Source: Haematococcus lacustris (lineage: Eukaryota > Chlorophyta > Chlorophyceae > Chlamydomonadales > Haematococcaceae). From it: a DNA stretch of 64,000 nucleotides. The stretch is from NCBI GenBank assembly GCA_030144725.1, contig JASKMD010000025.1:6063208-6127207 (forward strand), written 5' to 3'. Under the pieces are notes generated by a model. That model made no database searches and had not been told where the DNA came from. It saw only the letters and a program-made list of their open reading frames with translations. Shown one piece after another: positions 31,022-41,800 of the stretch. The translations under genes and the position numbers were made by a program. Every line of letters begins with the position of its first letter. The stretch's first letter is position 1.

Positions 31022-31049
31022 GATGTGATGTGATGTGATCCTTGGGTTT
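30865..31049. other. Palindrome centre, unpaired spacer
   Basis: 185 bp between the arms. 30865-31021 is the outer part of A's inner inverted repeat, not matched in B. 31022-31049 is filler made of repeated ATGTG and CCTTGGGTTTG, the latter a copy of nearby sequence at about 30983. Confidence 0.8.
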
Positions 31050-31396
31050 GACAGCAGTATGCGTACTCCCTGAGGTCACCCCAGTTAGGTCTCCCGGTCA
31101 CATATGGCACGTTTTTGGTTAACTTGAAGAAGACGAAAAAGGGAAACATGTCCCAAGTGGGCCCCGTCTGTTCCGCGTAGCCCAGCTAGCCATCGCACAG
31201 TGGAAGCGGGCTCACAGCGGCGATTCCGGTGCCGGCCAGGCAGGTGAGCCAGCCTGCTTGGGCGCACATCAACGTTAGGCACATTGCGTAGCTGTTAGCT
31301 TTGCGCACGTCAAGCTGGGCCAGCAAGTGCGAACGCCGCACAGCCAAGCAGCGGTTACGGCTGTCGGTTATAGATGGCTTGCACGCTGCAGGTACA

Positions 31397-34300
31397 ATGT
31401 CCGAAATCGCTAGCTCCGTTCTTAGAGGCCGAACCACTGTCAGCGGGGCACCACTTCGCCCCGGAATAGACACACCAGCACCCAGGACAGCACGGAGACG
31501 TCGTGACCAGTCTCCTCCGCGCGCGAATTCCCCGACGCAGCGTACCACAAAGCAGAAGTCAGACGGGCCACAGCCTTATCAAGGACAGGAGCTGCATGAG
31601 GAGGGGCAGCAGCAAGAGAATCAGCATGAGCGCCAGCTCCAGCGAGATAGGGGAGATTGGGGACAGAGGAAGGAATCGATGAATGAGCGGTGGCGAGAGC
31701 TCAACCCCAGCCTGCGCCACTCCTACATCGACGCAGCGCCAGCATTGCAGCAGTCCCATGTAGATCAGGGCAAGCTTGTCCAACAGCATGCGCAAATGCA
31801 GCTGGACCGTGGGTGGGAGGGGCATGCATGCTGCCGCTTAGGACCAGTACCAAGCAGCGCCATGCTGGTGCCTTATGCCAAGGGTCCACTCCCAGCAGAG
31901 TATGTGAGCTGTGACCATCGTGTACCAGTCTCCATACCTCGCTGGACGTGTACAACCTGCAATCAAAAGGTTGTATGTGACTACATGCGTGCTGGTTGCT
32001 TTCCTAGCACCCCACAGAGACCTAGCTTTCTGTTCAGCCACACCCTGCTGGAGCTCTTTACAGTCTTGCAGAGCCAAGATGGCGTCTCCTTGTCAGGTTC
32101 GCGCTTGTCCCGCACTTGTTGCTTGCCGCTTGCCCCACTGACCCGCATTATTAAATTGTTCCTCACATTCCTTGCAGTGTTTGCCAATGCCTTGGATGCC
32201 TCACACCGGCCGTATAGTCTCTACCCAGCAGACAGCTACCAGAGCATTGAGCAGCCGGAGCGTAAGCAGATGCACATCACTGCTGAGGTTCTGATGGAGG
32301 CGCACTGCAACTGGCTACGCACCACGGATCGTGTTGCCCACCTGGCCAACCTGTTGCCTGGGTTCCAGCCTACTGGTGGCCCCTTCGCTGATTGCCCATG
32401 TTGCGCTGGTATGTGGTTGTGCATTATGATGCAAATGCGTGTACTTCCACTGCTTGCTGTCATGCAACTACTATTATGCATAACTAATGCTGCCATGCAG
32501 GATCCAAGGAGACAGAGGATGATGGCTACAAGTACTGCGTGTGTGGTGATGCAGTCTCCAAGCTCAGCAGTTACTCTGGTGTTGGGCAGGCAACCACAGC
32601 CATACAACAACACCTGAACAGTCACTTGGACAGCAATGGATTGGAGGGTGAGGTCCAGAGCCGCTACAAGAGCGGGAGGCTGTCACTTAATCATCTGATT
32701 GGCGACACAGGTGGACAACCAGATGATGATTGCTCTGCCAGCTTGTCATGCTCCCGACCAGAAGTCTGCAACAAGAGTGGGCCAGTCAGCGTGCATGGCC
32801 TGGTCGGCTTTTGCTGCTGTCATGGTGTGCCGTCATTGGGCCTCTTCTGCAACATGCCTACACCTGAGCAATTTGCCTTCTACTTGCTGGCCCTCACTGC
32901 CATCATGGCATACAGCAGCAAGGTGGACTTCTACATCGACTTTGGCTGCCGCCTCAAGGTGTGTGGTATTGCTCATTAGTATGGTAGAGGATGTAGCAAG
33001 GTGGCTGCAACACTTGAGGGTACATTGCCTAGCCATAATAGGATGTGTGGCATACTACTTGGTTGTACTCTTGTGACAGATAACCTGGGCGCGGTACGTT
33101 GATGCCCTGGGCCACCCACCCAGCTGGAAGGACGTGCGGATCATGGTCAACTGGATGCATGGAGCCTCCCACAATCAGCGCTGCCAAGTGCAGAACAACG
33201 GCCGCCATCAGCCTGGCTCAGGCTGGCGTTATGGCGAGCAATGCGAACAGCTGTGGAGCATGTTGAAGGTGTGTGCATGCGTCACATGTATGTGTGGCAT
33301 GTGGACAAGTAGCGCATCCTCACAATTGCCTGTTCACTGGCTGCCTCTGTAGGACATGGCTGGCATCACGCGGTACATGACACTCGCGCATCGTGCGGAC
33401 ATCATTCAGAGCACCTTGTCCAAGATTGCCTTTCGTAAAGCGGTCGGCCTCTTGGACCTCTTGATCAAGACTTGGAAGGAGATGAAGGTGAAGCTGGGTG
33501 AGTGGCCATGCATGCATAGTGCAAGCGCATGTGTGGCAAGGGTGTACTGTGCATCACGTCTGTGCATGCTTGGTTGTGCATGCTTGTGCGTGTATGCAGT
33601 AAAGGTACAAAGCGAGCTGGTTACGCTGCAACTAGTGGCCGAGCAAGCCGGTGTTACGGATGGCCAGCAAGCGAGTGAAGCTTACAGGGCTTCTTGCCTG
33701 CCTTCCAGCCCAGCGGAAGGACCACATGACGTATGGAAGGTGCGATGTTTGCTGTGATGTGGTTAACGAATGTCGCTGATGTTGGTTGGTATTGATTTCG
33801 CTTGCAGGGGGAGTATGTGCTGCTGCTGCTGCAAGAGCAAGCATGGCAAGCCATGAATGGCCAAGCTGTAACACTCCTAGTGTCTCTGACCCCCACCGTC
33901 ACTCAGCTGCTGTGGGCTACCTGCAAAGGCTGGCAGCTCAAGACCATCCAAAGCAAACAGCTCACCATGGAGGTGACACATCGTGTAGATGCAGAGACCG
34001 GGATCAGTCAGACCGACATGCAGCGGGGATTGGAGCTTATCAGGCTTGGAAAGATTGCCGGGTGAGTCGATGGGCCCCTTGGCCAGTCCCCATGCTCCTA
34101 GGCTGGCACAAGGGACACTTGTCACGGCGTCAGCCGCTGCCTTTAATCTTACAGAGTGAGCAGCATGTCGTTGTAATAATTAGCGCCACTGCATTACTAC
34201 CGCACTCGTCACACAGCAACTGGGCTTGGGTTTAGAACGGGACCCCCGGGAGTTGAACCCGAATGGTGGGCAGTGTACAGCCCACCAGTGACCTCCCCAG

Positions 34301-37300
34301 TCACTCTGCTAAAGTGTGGAATACGGACACGCGGACGCGCGCCGTTACATTCCTCCCCCTCTTACGAGATCCGTTCCGCCAAGGTACTTGGGGATAACCC
34401 GAGGCACCGAGGCTCGCAGTCTATAGAGACCACTAACAAACAGACTGACCCATAAGGGTACCAATCACCCACAGACAAGCATGCAACACCATAAGGTGTC
34501 ACATGGAGACCATGGCCATAGGACCAGGCCAGGTGACATAAGTCACTTAGGACAACAAACATCAAGGCAGGTTATGCACAGCCTTATACCTAGACAAGAT
34601 CTGAGGAGCACCAGCTAGGTTAGCTTCTGGCTCCCAAGTGTTGTAGGTGTCATCATAGCCAGTCCACTTGACCAGGTACTCCATGCGCTTCTTGAACCGT
34701 ACCTGCCTGTGATTCAACAGGCTATGCACTTCATAGTGAGGAGCATCTTCCAACCACTCCAACACAGGAGGGGGGTGGAACCCCTGGCTGCCAGTGTACT
34801 TCTTAAGAAGTGACACATGAAACACGGGGTGCAACCTGCTCATGGTGGGAGGTAGCTCCAACCTATAGGCAGACTCACCAAGCCTACCTGTGACCTTGAA
34901 AGGCCCCACATACCTAGGTAAGAACTTACGTGCTTTGCCTGGTGCATTGCGCAGGTTCTTGGTGCTCAGCAAGACACTGTCACCCACGCTGAACGTGACA
35001 TCACGCCTACGCTTATTCTCATACCTTTCTTGGCGGTCCTGAGCCACCCTCATGCACTCCTGGGCATGCTTCACCTCATGCTCCCACTTCTTGGCAAAGC
35101 TCTCAGCGGAGGGCGAGAGGCACGGCCTGGGCAGCTTATGCAGCATAGGCGTAATGGGTGACTGTCCATAGTTCACCAGGAATGGTGTAGACTGAATGGA
35201 CTCCTGCCAGGAATTATTGATGGCAAACTCGGCAAAAGCCAGATGTCTAGGCCAATCAACCTGGGTAGGCAGGATATAATGTCTAAGCATTTCTTCCACA
35301 GTTTGGTTAGTACGCTCAGTTTGCCCATTAGACTCTGGATGATACGCAGTGCTGAAAGCAGGGTCTACGCCTATCAGCTTCCTGACCTCAATCCAGAACT
35401 GATTGTTAAAGGTCGCACCACGATCAGAGATGGTAACTTTAGATAGACCATGGTATTTAAATACGTGATCAATGTAAAGTTCAGCAAACTCTTTAGCATC
35501 CATGGCCTCAATGCATGGGATTAAGTGAACCATCTTTGACAGACGATCCACGACCACACAAATTGAGTCATAGCCATGCACACCGACTGGAAGCTTAACC
35601 ACCAAATCCATGGTGACAGATTCCCAGCGGTACCCAGGTATAGACAAGGGATTTAGCAACCCACCAGGAACCTGGCGAGAAGCTTTGTTACGTTGGCATG
35701 CATCACAATTAGCCACATAGTGTCTAACATCAGTGCGCATAGTTTTCCACCAGAACACCCTGCGCACACGCTCCAAGGTCTTGGTGATGCCAACATGGCC
35801 AGCATACTTAGCATCATGCATTTCGTGCAAAATATGCTCTCGCAGCTGAATATCATTAGGGACTATAATAGTGCCTTTATCAAGATGTCGCCACAGTCCC
35901 TCCTGGGTCATTTCCCACTCCTCATTAGGTTCAGCAAAGGCGGGATCAGTGCTATAGGCACTAATTAGCCAATCTGTGACCTGAGAAGGGTGACCAGGAC
36001 ACTCAGGGAGCTGTGCCTCACAGTCATTAGAGACCGGGTCAGCCCACCTTAACCGCTTAGGCTCTGATGGCTTTAGAGCATCATCAGAGTCAGCATCATG
36101 GTCAGGGTCTGATCCAGCGGCAGGCTGCTGTTCGCTGCCCCCGCTGCTGCTGCCCAACGGTGTACCCGCACCGGCTTCCTCCCCCTCCTGTAATCTCCGC
36201 TTCTGCTGCCTGGTCGTCACCAGGATTTTGTCAGTATCAGTCTTAGCCGTCGCTGAAGTTACTGGAATACGTGACAGTGGGTCTGCAGGATTAGTGTTGC
36301 CAGGTAGGTATTTGATGGTGTAATCAAATCGGGACAGGAATTCCAACCAGCGGCTCTGCCTACGGGACAGTGTAGACTGCGTAGGTAGGGCCTCTAGAGG
36401 GCGGTGATCAGTATACAGTGTGAATTGCACACCTTCAAGGTAGCATCGCCACTGTGTACACGCAGCAATAATAGCCAGTGTTTCCTGCTCCCCAGTGGTA
36501 TAATTCTTTTCAGCCTTTGTAAGCTTACGAGAATAATAAGCAAGGGGATAACCATCCTGCATCAAGACTGCCCCGACACCCAGTAATGAAGCGTCACAGT
36601 AGACTTGGAAAGGTTTGGTTGTATCAGGAAGGCGGAGCATAGGCACACGCATGACTGCCTGCTTTACAGCGTTGAAGGCATCTAACTGAGGTTTAGGCCA
36701 CTCCTCCCAGTTAAAAGATTTGCCTTCAGGTCCAGTCAGATTAGTGAGTGGAGCTGCAATGGCACTGAAATTATGTACAAATTTACGTACATAATTGGCC
36801 ATGCCAAGGAATGACTGCAAGGCTGTCAGGTTCGTAGGAACAGGCCAGTCTTTTATTGCAGCCACCTTGCTGGGGTCTACAGCTACACCATCTTTAGAGA
36901 TGATGTGACCCAGGAAAGGTAAAGACTCTTTCATAAAATCACACTTAGAAAGTTTAGCAAAGTATTTGTGTTTCCTCAACAATTCAAATACTTCACGAAG
37001 GTGGACGAGGTGTTCCTTGATAGACTTGGACATGATTAGAATGTCATCAAGGTATACAAGGGCACACTTGTCAATCACCTCGGCAAATGCCTGGTTCATG
37101 GCACGTTGAAACGTAGCCGGTGCATTGGTTAGACCAAAGCACAGAACTTTGTATTGGTAATGACCTATGGGTGTCCTAAACGCAGTTTTAGGAATATCTT
37201 CATCAGGGATCCTGATCTGATGGTAACCAGCCTGGAGATCCAGGGAAGAGAACACGGTCATACCGGAAAGTTTATCAAATAGATCATCAATCCTGGGTAG

Positions 37301-40300
37301 AGGGTATTGGTCACGAATGGTGAGCTTATTGAGTTGACGATAGTCTACGCACATACGTAGTTCTCCAGTTTTCTTCTTTACAAAAAGAACGGGCGCTGCA
37401 TAAGGGGATGTGCTAGGCTCAATCAACCCTTTGGATAGCATGTCAGTGACCTGTTTCTTAACCTCATCCTGTTCTGGCTTACTCATCCTATAACTGGGCC
37501 TGGCAGGAGGCTTAGCACCTTCCTGCAAGGGAATGGAATGCCCCACGTTACGCGCAGGAGGCAACCCAGTTATAGGCTGAAACACATCAGAGTACTCCAT
37601 AAGGAGGCTCTTCAACTGTGCTGCCTGCTCAGGGGGTACGCCAGGTGGGTCTTGCAAGTTCTCATAAGAGACCAATGCCACCACACCTGTACCACCCTGC
37701 TTGAGCCATCTTGCAGCCTCTTTGGCAGACAAGGGTGTAGAGACACCGCTTGGGCCAGGCTCAAGGAAACCAGGGGGTATAGCATAAGCTTCTTTTACAG
37801 GGTTTACAGTAGATTGAGACTCAACTGTACAGTTCACTGACCCACCTTTGTTGATAGCTGAAGGTAGTAGCACAGGCCTGCCCTTAGGGGTACGCAGGGT
37901 GAGGGACTTGTCGATGTAGTCGACCAGTGCCCCCTGCACAGTAAGCCAGTCAGCACCCAGCAGAATGTCATACTCATGCACCAGTTCAGGCATCACAGTC
38001 AAGTTGCAAAAGCAGCTGAATTGCTGAATGGACAGGTGTGCCTTGACATAATGCGTGCAATACACCGGTTGATTATTGGCAACTTCATAACGAAGAGCCA
38101 CCGGGTACTCATACAGCTTCAGCTTGTGCTTAGACACAAACATGTGACTGATGAACGAGTCATCAGCACCACCGTCAGCAAGGCAAAAGCACTTGTGATC
38201 ATGGTTCAGGGTGCCAGAAAACCTGAATCTCACCTTGCCATCACGTCCAACCATCCCAAGTACATGTGCCTGTTGGTACCGAGCCTCAGAAGGCACAGCA
38301 GTCTTACATGGCACATCACTTAACACAGAACATGGCAGTCCTGTTGGCAGGGCAGGCTGGGACACATCAGGGCAGGCTAACAAAGGAACCTGAGTTGAGT
38401 TGGCCTTAGGCTTACTCACACTCCTTGCTCCTACAACTGCAGCATCATGCAACAGTTGCTCAGGTTCAGACACAGCACAGATCTGGCTGTCTGGCTGCGC
38501 AACACTTCAGCGGCCCACGGCAATGCGAGCGGACTGAGAGCGCCGGCCCTTAGGCTGAGCAGGTGGGGGACGCTGCTCAGGCTCAGACTCAGACTCCTCT
38601 GGCTCAGAGGGAGGCTTAGAGTCAGACTTCTGCCCAGGCTTCTTGGCACCGTTAGGTGGGTTCTGGTAGCCAGATCTGCGGCGGGCTTCAGTAGCAGTGT
38701 ACTGCTGGAACGGGCAGGGCCAGTTGGACAGGTGACCAGGATGGTAGCACTTGTAACAGTACTGGCCAGGCTCAGGGCGAGGAGAGGCCCACAGGTTGAC
38801 TTTCCTGGGGCGCTTGCTACCACCAGCAGGACCAGGAGGGGGACCACAGCCCCTCCTGCCTGGGCGAGCACCTCCACCCATAGCCGCCACAGCCTGCACA
38901 GCATGGACACCATTAGACACAGCACCCTTAGATGGTGTTGTGGTGGCCAGCATGACAATGTTCCTCTGCGCCTGCCGAGCAGCATCAATGGCCTGAGACA
39001 GAGTGGGGTCCTTGAAAGGAGCCAGATCCTTCAAAACAGCAGTCTGCAAGGCAGGGCTGAGACCTCTGGTAAACACCATGCACAGCAGAGGCTGGCACAT
39101 GCTGTCAGAACCTGCAATCAGCAAGTTGTTTCTGAAGGCAATGATATAGCTGCCCAAGAGCATGCCAGTGGTCATCTGAAGAGACCCGTCAATGAGCTTG
39201 GTACGAGCCACATTGCAGTCATCCCTAAGATCATCGCCTGTGTATTCACAGAAGGCGGAACGAAGGTAAGCCCAGTCAGGTGCGTCAGCATACAAAGCAG
39301 CATATGCGTCTTTGACTGAGGGGTACCAGGTGTTGCGGGCTGTGCCAGTCAAAAAAGCAGGCATAGCAGACGCAACATCAAGCCTGTAGCGAGCACAGTG
39401 ACGTTCTAAGTCGTCACAAAACGCAGAGGCTCTGCAATGAGTAGCACTGCAAGCATCAGTCCATTTGTCGGGACCTGGTATAGACCTGGCACTCAGCGAC
39501 AAAGGCATAGGCAGTTCTGAAACAGGAGGGCCCATAGGGACAGCTCGTTCCCTCTGCCCGTTGTTCCCCGCAGGTCGATCAGGCAACGCAGACGCATCAG
39601 GCCTACCCGCTGGATCTGACCTAGGGCCTGTAGGAGCTCGAGGCCTTACTTGAGTGTTGATGGTGGAGAGCGTCTGCCGCATAGCCTCGTTCTCAGCCGC
39701 CAGCTGAGCTTGGCGTTGCTCCAGCTCCTCAATGTACTCCAAATCTCCTCCAGTGTAGCGTCCTGGCGGCACGTCCATCTCGCCTTCCTCGATGCCTTCA
39801 CCAAGAGCATCGCCAAGGCCGCCACCAGGGCCGTCCTCAGGGGCCATAGAGCCGCCTGACGGGGTGTTAAACACCGCCTTGAACTTCTCACGCATGGCTG
39901 GATTAGCCTGTGCGGCTTCGATGAGCTTGTCCATCATATCGAACGCTGTTTCCAGTGGAGTTGTAACAGGCGGGGCTGTGGTAACACCAGACCCGGCGTT
40001 GGAGTTGCCAGGAGGCTCTTTGTCCGTCATGTTGCTGTGTGTACGTCGGTCGGAAACCATCTGTCACGGCGTCAGCCGCTGCCTTTAATCTTACAGAGTG
40101 AGCAGCATGTCGTTGTAATAATTAGCGCCACTGCATTACTACCGCACTCGTCACACAGCAACTGGGCTTGGGTTTAGAACGGGACCCCCGGGAGTTGAAC
40201 CCGAATGGTGGGCAGTGTACAGCCCACCAGTGACCTCCCCAGTCACTCTGCTAAAGTGTGGAATACGGACACGCGGACGCGCGCCGTTACAACACTGACC

Positions 40301-40869
40301 ATGCACATCAGCTTATGATCCGCTCAGCCATGCTCTGCCTTCATGCATTCAGGTGTCAGTTCAAGATCGAGAGCCTTGTGGCTGAGGTCATGCAGCTGCA
40401 AACCATGAAGGACCGCCAGGGCACCAGCTGCAACGAAACGAAACGCATGGCCAAGGCGCAGGCACGCAAGAGAGCACAGGCCAAGGAGGAGTTGTTGTGC
40501 ATGGCTGAGTGGCAGGCGCTTGGCACCTCCCAGCAGCCTGCAGCCTTGCGGCTCCCGGAGACTGTCATCAGCCGCATGGTGGCGGGTACAGCCCCACCAT
40601 GGGTACAAGACTCGTCGACATCAGGGGCTGTCACCCTACACCATGGCAAGCGCTTCTTTCAGCTGTACAGTGACCAGGACCGCATCCGCGAACAGCAAAG
40701 CATCCTGAAGCTTGAGTTGAACCGGCTGAAGGCATGGCTGCGTCACATGCTCGAGGAGTGCACTGCCTCCCAGCCGTCGTTGAGTGAGGGACAGCAATTC
40801 TATGTGGCGCAGCACATGGCATGGGTTGCCAACGAAATGAAGCGAGCAGCTGTGTTGAACTGGGAGTAG
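31397..40869 (+). CDS. KDZ-type transposase (copy B), last intron holding a Gypsy element
   Basis: Exons 31397-32408, 32501-32958, 33080-33268, 33353-33497, 33600-33739, 33808-34061 and 40353-40869 join in frame to 904 residues, by eye identical to copy A in its coding parts. All the family motifs described for copy A are present. Gypsy copy 2 lies wholly in the last intron, enlarging it from about 114 bp to 6.3 kb while leaving both splice sites (GGGTGAGT donor, CATTCAG acceptor) intact. Expression therefore depends on removing a long intron that carries an antisense retroelement. Confidence 0.78.
34120..34349 (-). repeat. 3' LTR of Gypsy copy 2
   Basis: 230 bp, reverse complement of the copy 1 LTR, apparently identical. 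Confidence 0.95.
34562..38506 (-). CDS. pol: Pol of Gypsy copy 2
   Basis: Same domain order as copy 1, in the same frame as gag after the TGA at 38509-38507. It carries the usual Arg in VDYRQLN (codon 37339-37337, CGT) where copy 1 has His. YLDD, the RNase H motifs, the HHCC finger, the D,D,E integrase and the chromodomain are all present. Of the two elements this is the better candidate for activity. The protease-like DGGA motif is shared with copy 1. Confidence 0.95.
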   Translation of the reverse strand, partial: SVAQPDSQICAVSEPEQLLHDAAVVGARSVSKPKANSTQVPLLACPDVSQPALPTGLPCSVLSDVPCKTAVPSEARYQQAHVLGMVGRDGKVRFRFSGTLNHDHKCFCLADGGADDSFISHMFVSKHKLKLYEYPVALRYEVANNQPVYCTHYVKAHLSIQQFSCFCNLTVMPELVHEYDILLGADWLTVQGALVDYIDKSLTLRTPKGRPVLLPSAINKGGSVNCTVESQSTVNPVKEAYAIPPGFLEPGPSGVSTPLSAKEAARWLKQGGTGVVALVSYENLQDPPGVPPEQAAQLKSLLMEYSDVFQPITGLPPARNVGHSIPLQEGAKPPARPSYRMSKPEQDEVKKQVTDMLSKGLIEPSTSPYAAPVLFVKKKTGELRMCVDYRQLNKLTIRDQYPLPRIDDLFDKLSGMTVFSSLDLQAGYHQIRIPDEDIPKTAFRTPIGHYQYKVLCFGLTNAPATFQRAMNQAFAEVIDKCALVYLDDILIMSKSIKEHLVHLREVFELLRKHKYFAKLSKCDFMKESLPFLGHIISKDGVAVDPSKVAAIKDWPVPTNLTALQSFLGMANYVRKFVHNFSAIAAPLTNLTGPEGKSFNWEEWPKPQLDAFNAVKQAVMRVPMLRLPDTTKPFQVYCDASLLGVGAVLMQDGYPLAYYSRKLTKAEKNYTTGEQETLAIIAACTQWRCYLEGVQFTLYTDHRPLEALPTQSTLSRRQSRWLEFLSRFDYTIKYLPGNTNPADPLSRIPVTSATAKTDTDKILVTTRQQKRRLQEGEEAGAGTPLGSSSGGSEQQPAAGSDPDHDADSDDALKPSEPKRLRWADPVSNDCEAQLPECPGHPSQVTDWLISAYSTDPAFAEPNEEWEMTQEGLWRHLDKGTIIVPNDIQLREHILHEMHDAKYAGHVGITKTLERVRRVFWWKTMRTDVRHYVANCDACQRNKASRQVPGGLLNPLSIPGYRWESVTMDLVVKLPVGVHGYDSICVVVDRLSKMVHLIPCIEAMDAKEFAELYIDHVFKYHGLSKVTISDRGATFNNQFWIEVRKLIGVDPAFSTAYHPESNGQTERTNQTVEEMLRHYILPTQVDWPRHLAFAEFAINNSWQESIQSTPFLVNYGQSPITPMLHKLPRPCLSPSAESFAKKWEHEVKHAQECMRVAQDRQERYENKRRRDVTFSVGDSVLLSTKNLRNAPGKARKFLPRYVGPFKVTGRLGESAYRLELPPTMSRLHPVFHVSLLKKYTGSQGFHPPPVLEWLEDAPHYEVHSLLNHRQVRFKKRMEYLVKWTGYDDTYNTWEPEANLAGAPQILSRYKAVHNLP
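38507..40060 (-). CDS. gag: Gag of Gypsy copy 2
   Basis: 517 codons. It differs from copy 1 at about three residues (Ala for Thr twice, Cys for Arg once in ATHCRAS). Same zinc knuckle, same single TGA before pol and same ATG overlap with the primer-binding region. Confidence 0.92.
   Translation of the reverse strand: MVSDRRTHSNMTDKEPPGNSNAGSGVTTAPPVTTPLETAFDMMDKLIEAAQANPAMREKFKAVFNTPSGGSMAPEDGPGGGLGDALGEGIEEGEMDVPPGRYTGGDLEYIEELEQRQAQLAAENEAMRQTLSTINTQVRPRAPTGPRSDPAGRPDASALPDRPAGNNGQRERAVPMGPPVSELPMPLSLSARSIPGPDKWTDACSATHCRASAFCDDLERHCARYRLDVASAMPAFLTGTARNTWYPSVKDAYAALYADAPDWAYLRSAFCEYTGDDLRDDCNVARTKLIDGSLQMTTGMLLGSYIIAFRNNLLIAGSDSMCQPLLCMVFTRGLSPALQTAVLKDLAPFKDPTLSQAIDAARQAQRNIVMLATTTPSKGAVSNGVHAVQAVAAMGGGARPGRRGCGPPPGPAGGSKRPRKVNLWASPRPEPGQYCYKCYHPGHLSNWPCPFQQYTATEARRRSGYQNPPNGAKKPGQKSDSKPPSEPEESESEPEQRPPPAQPKGRRSQSARIAVGR
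40062..40291 (-). repeat. 5' LTR of Gypsy copy 2
   Basis: 230 bp. The gag ATG lies two bases inside, as in copy 1. Confidence 0.95.
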
Positions 40870-40946
40870 TGTGGTTGTGTGTTCCCAGGCTAGGCCGTGA
40901 CACACCTAGCCAGGCGCTGTCAGTTCTCTATTGGTCTAGTTCTGCT

Positions 40947-40951
40947 TGTAA
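40947..40951 (+). terminator. Candidate poly(A) signal of transposase, copy B
   Basis: TGTAA, 78 bp after the stop at 40869. Confidence 0.4.
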
Positions 40952-41438
40952 CATCCCGGCTGCAGCCTACAAGTAACTCCCACCCATACATCCCGGCTGC
41001 AGCCTACAAGTAACTCCCACCCATACATCCCGGCTGCAGCCTACAAGTAACTCCCACCCATACATCCCGGCTGCAGCCTACAAGTAACTCCCACCCATAC
41101 ATCCCGGCTGCAGCCTACAAGTAACTCCCACCCATACATCCCGGCTGCAGCCTACAAGTAACTCCCACCCATACATCCCGGCTGCAGCCTACAAGTAACT
41201 CCCACCCATACATCCCGGCTGCAGCCTACAAGTAACTCCCACCCATACATCCCGGCTGCAGCCTACAAGTAACTCCCACCCATACATCCCGGCTGCAGCC
41301 TACAAGTAACTCCCACCCATACATCCCGGCTGCAGCCTACAAGTAACTCCCACCCATACATCCCGGCTGCAGCCTACAAGTAACTCCCACCCATACATCC
41401 CGGCTGCAGCCTACAAGTAACTCCCACCCATACATCCC
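40951..41438. repeat. 37-bp minisatellite, 13 units (copy B)
   Basis: Inverse of the copy A array with nine more units. A TTACA/TGTAA poly(A)-like motif lies at its edge (40947-40951), 78 bp after the transposase stop. Confidence 0.9.
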
Positions 41439-41632
41439 ATACAGAAAGTCCCGCACCCCTAGAGGGGGAGGGCGGCCTAGCAGCCTAACGGCTGACGGCT
41501 TAAGCGGTGTAAGCCACATCATCATCATCATCCTAGCTGTAACTCCTAGCTGTAACTAGCTGTAACTTGTATGTAGTGACTCAGGTAATCACCGGCAATG
41601 CCATGCCATTCCCAAGCCATGCACACGCGCCA

Positions 41633-41637
41633 TTACA
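41633..41637 (-). terminator. Candidate poly(A) signal of gene 1, copy B
   Basis: TGTAA on minus, mirrored from copy A. Confidence 0.4.
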
Positions 41638-41800
41638 GGTTAGCTACACCTGACCTAACCGGGAGCCGTAGCATGAGGTTCATCATAATGGCAAGATGAG
41701 TATACAACTCTGCACCTAACCCTGCAATTAACTCCTACTTCACATGTTCATGTACCGACACATGGAGCCAGGCACATGATTCAGGCAGTCCAAGTAGGGA

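Larger units (their letters stand above)
34120..40291 (-). mobile_element. Complete chromodomain Ty3/Gypsy retrotransposon, copy 2
   Basis: Same family and length (6,172 bp) as copy 1, on minus. LTRs are 34120-34349 and 40062-40291. The ACACT target duplication is at 34115-34119 and 40292-40296. The uninterrupted site is kept in KDZ copies A and C, so the insertion is precisely defined. Confidence 0.97.
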
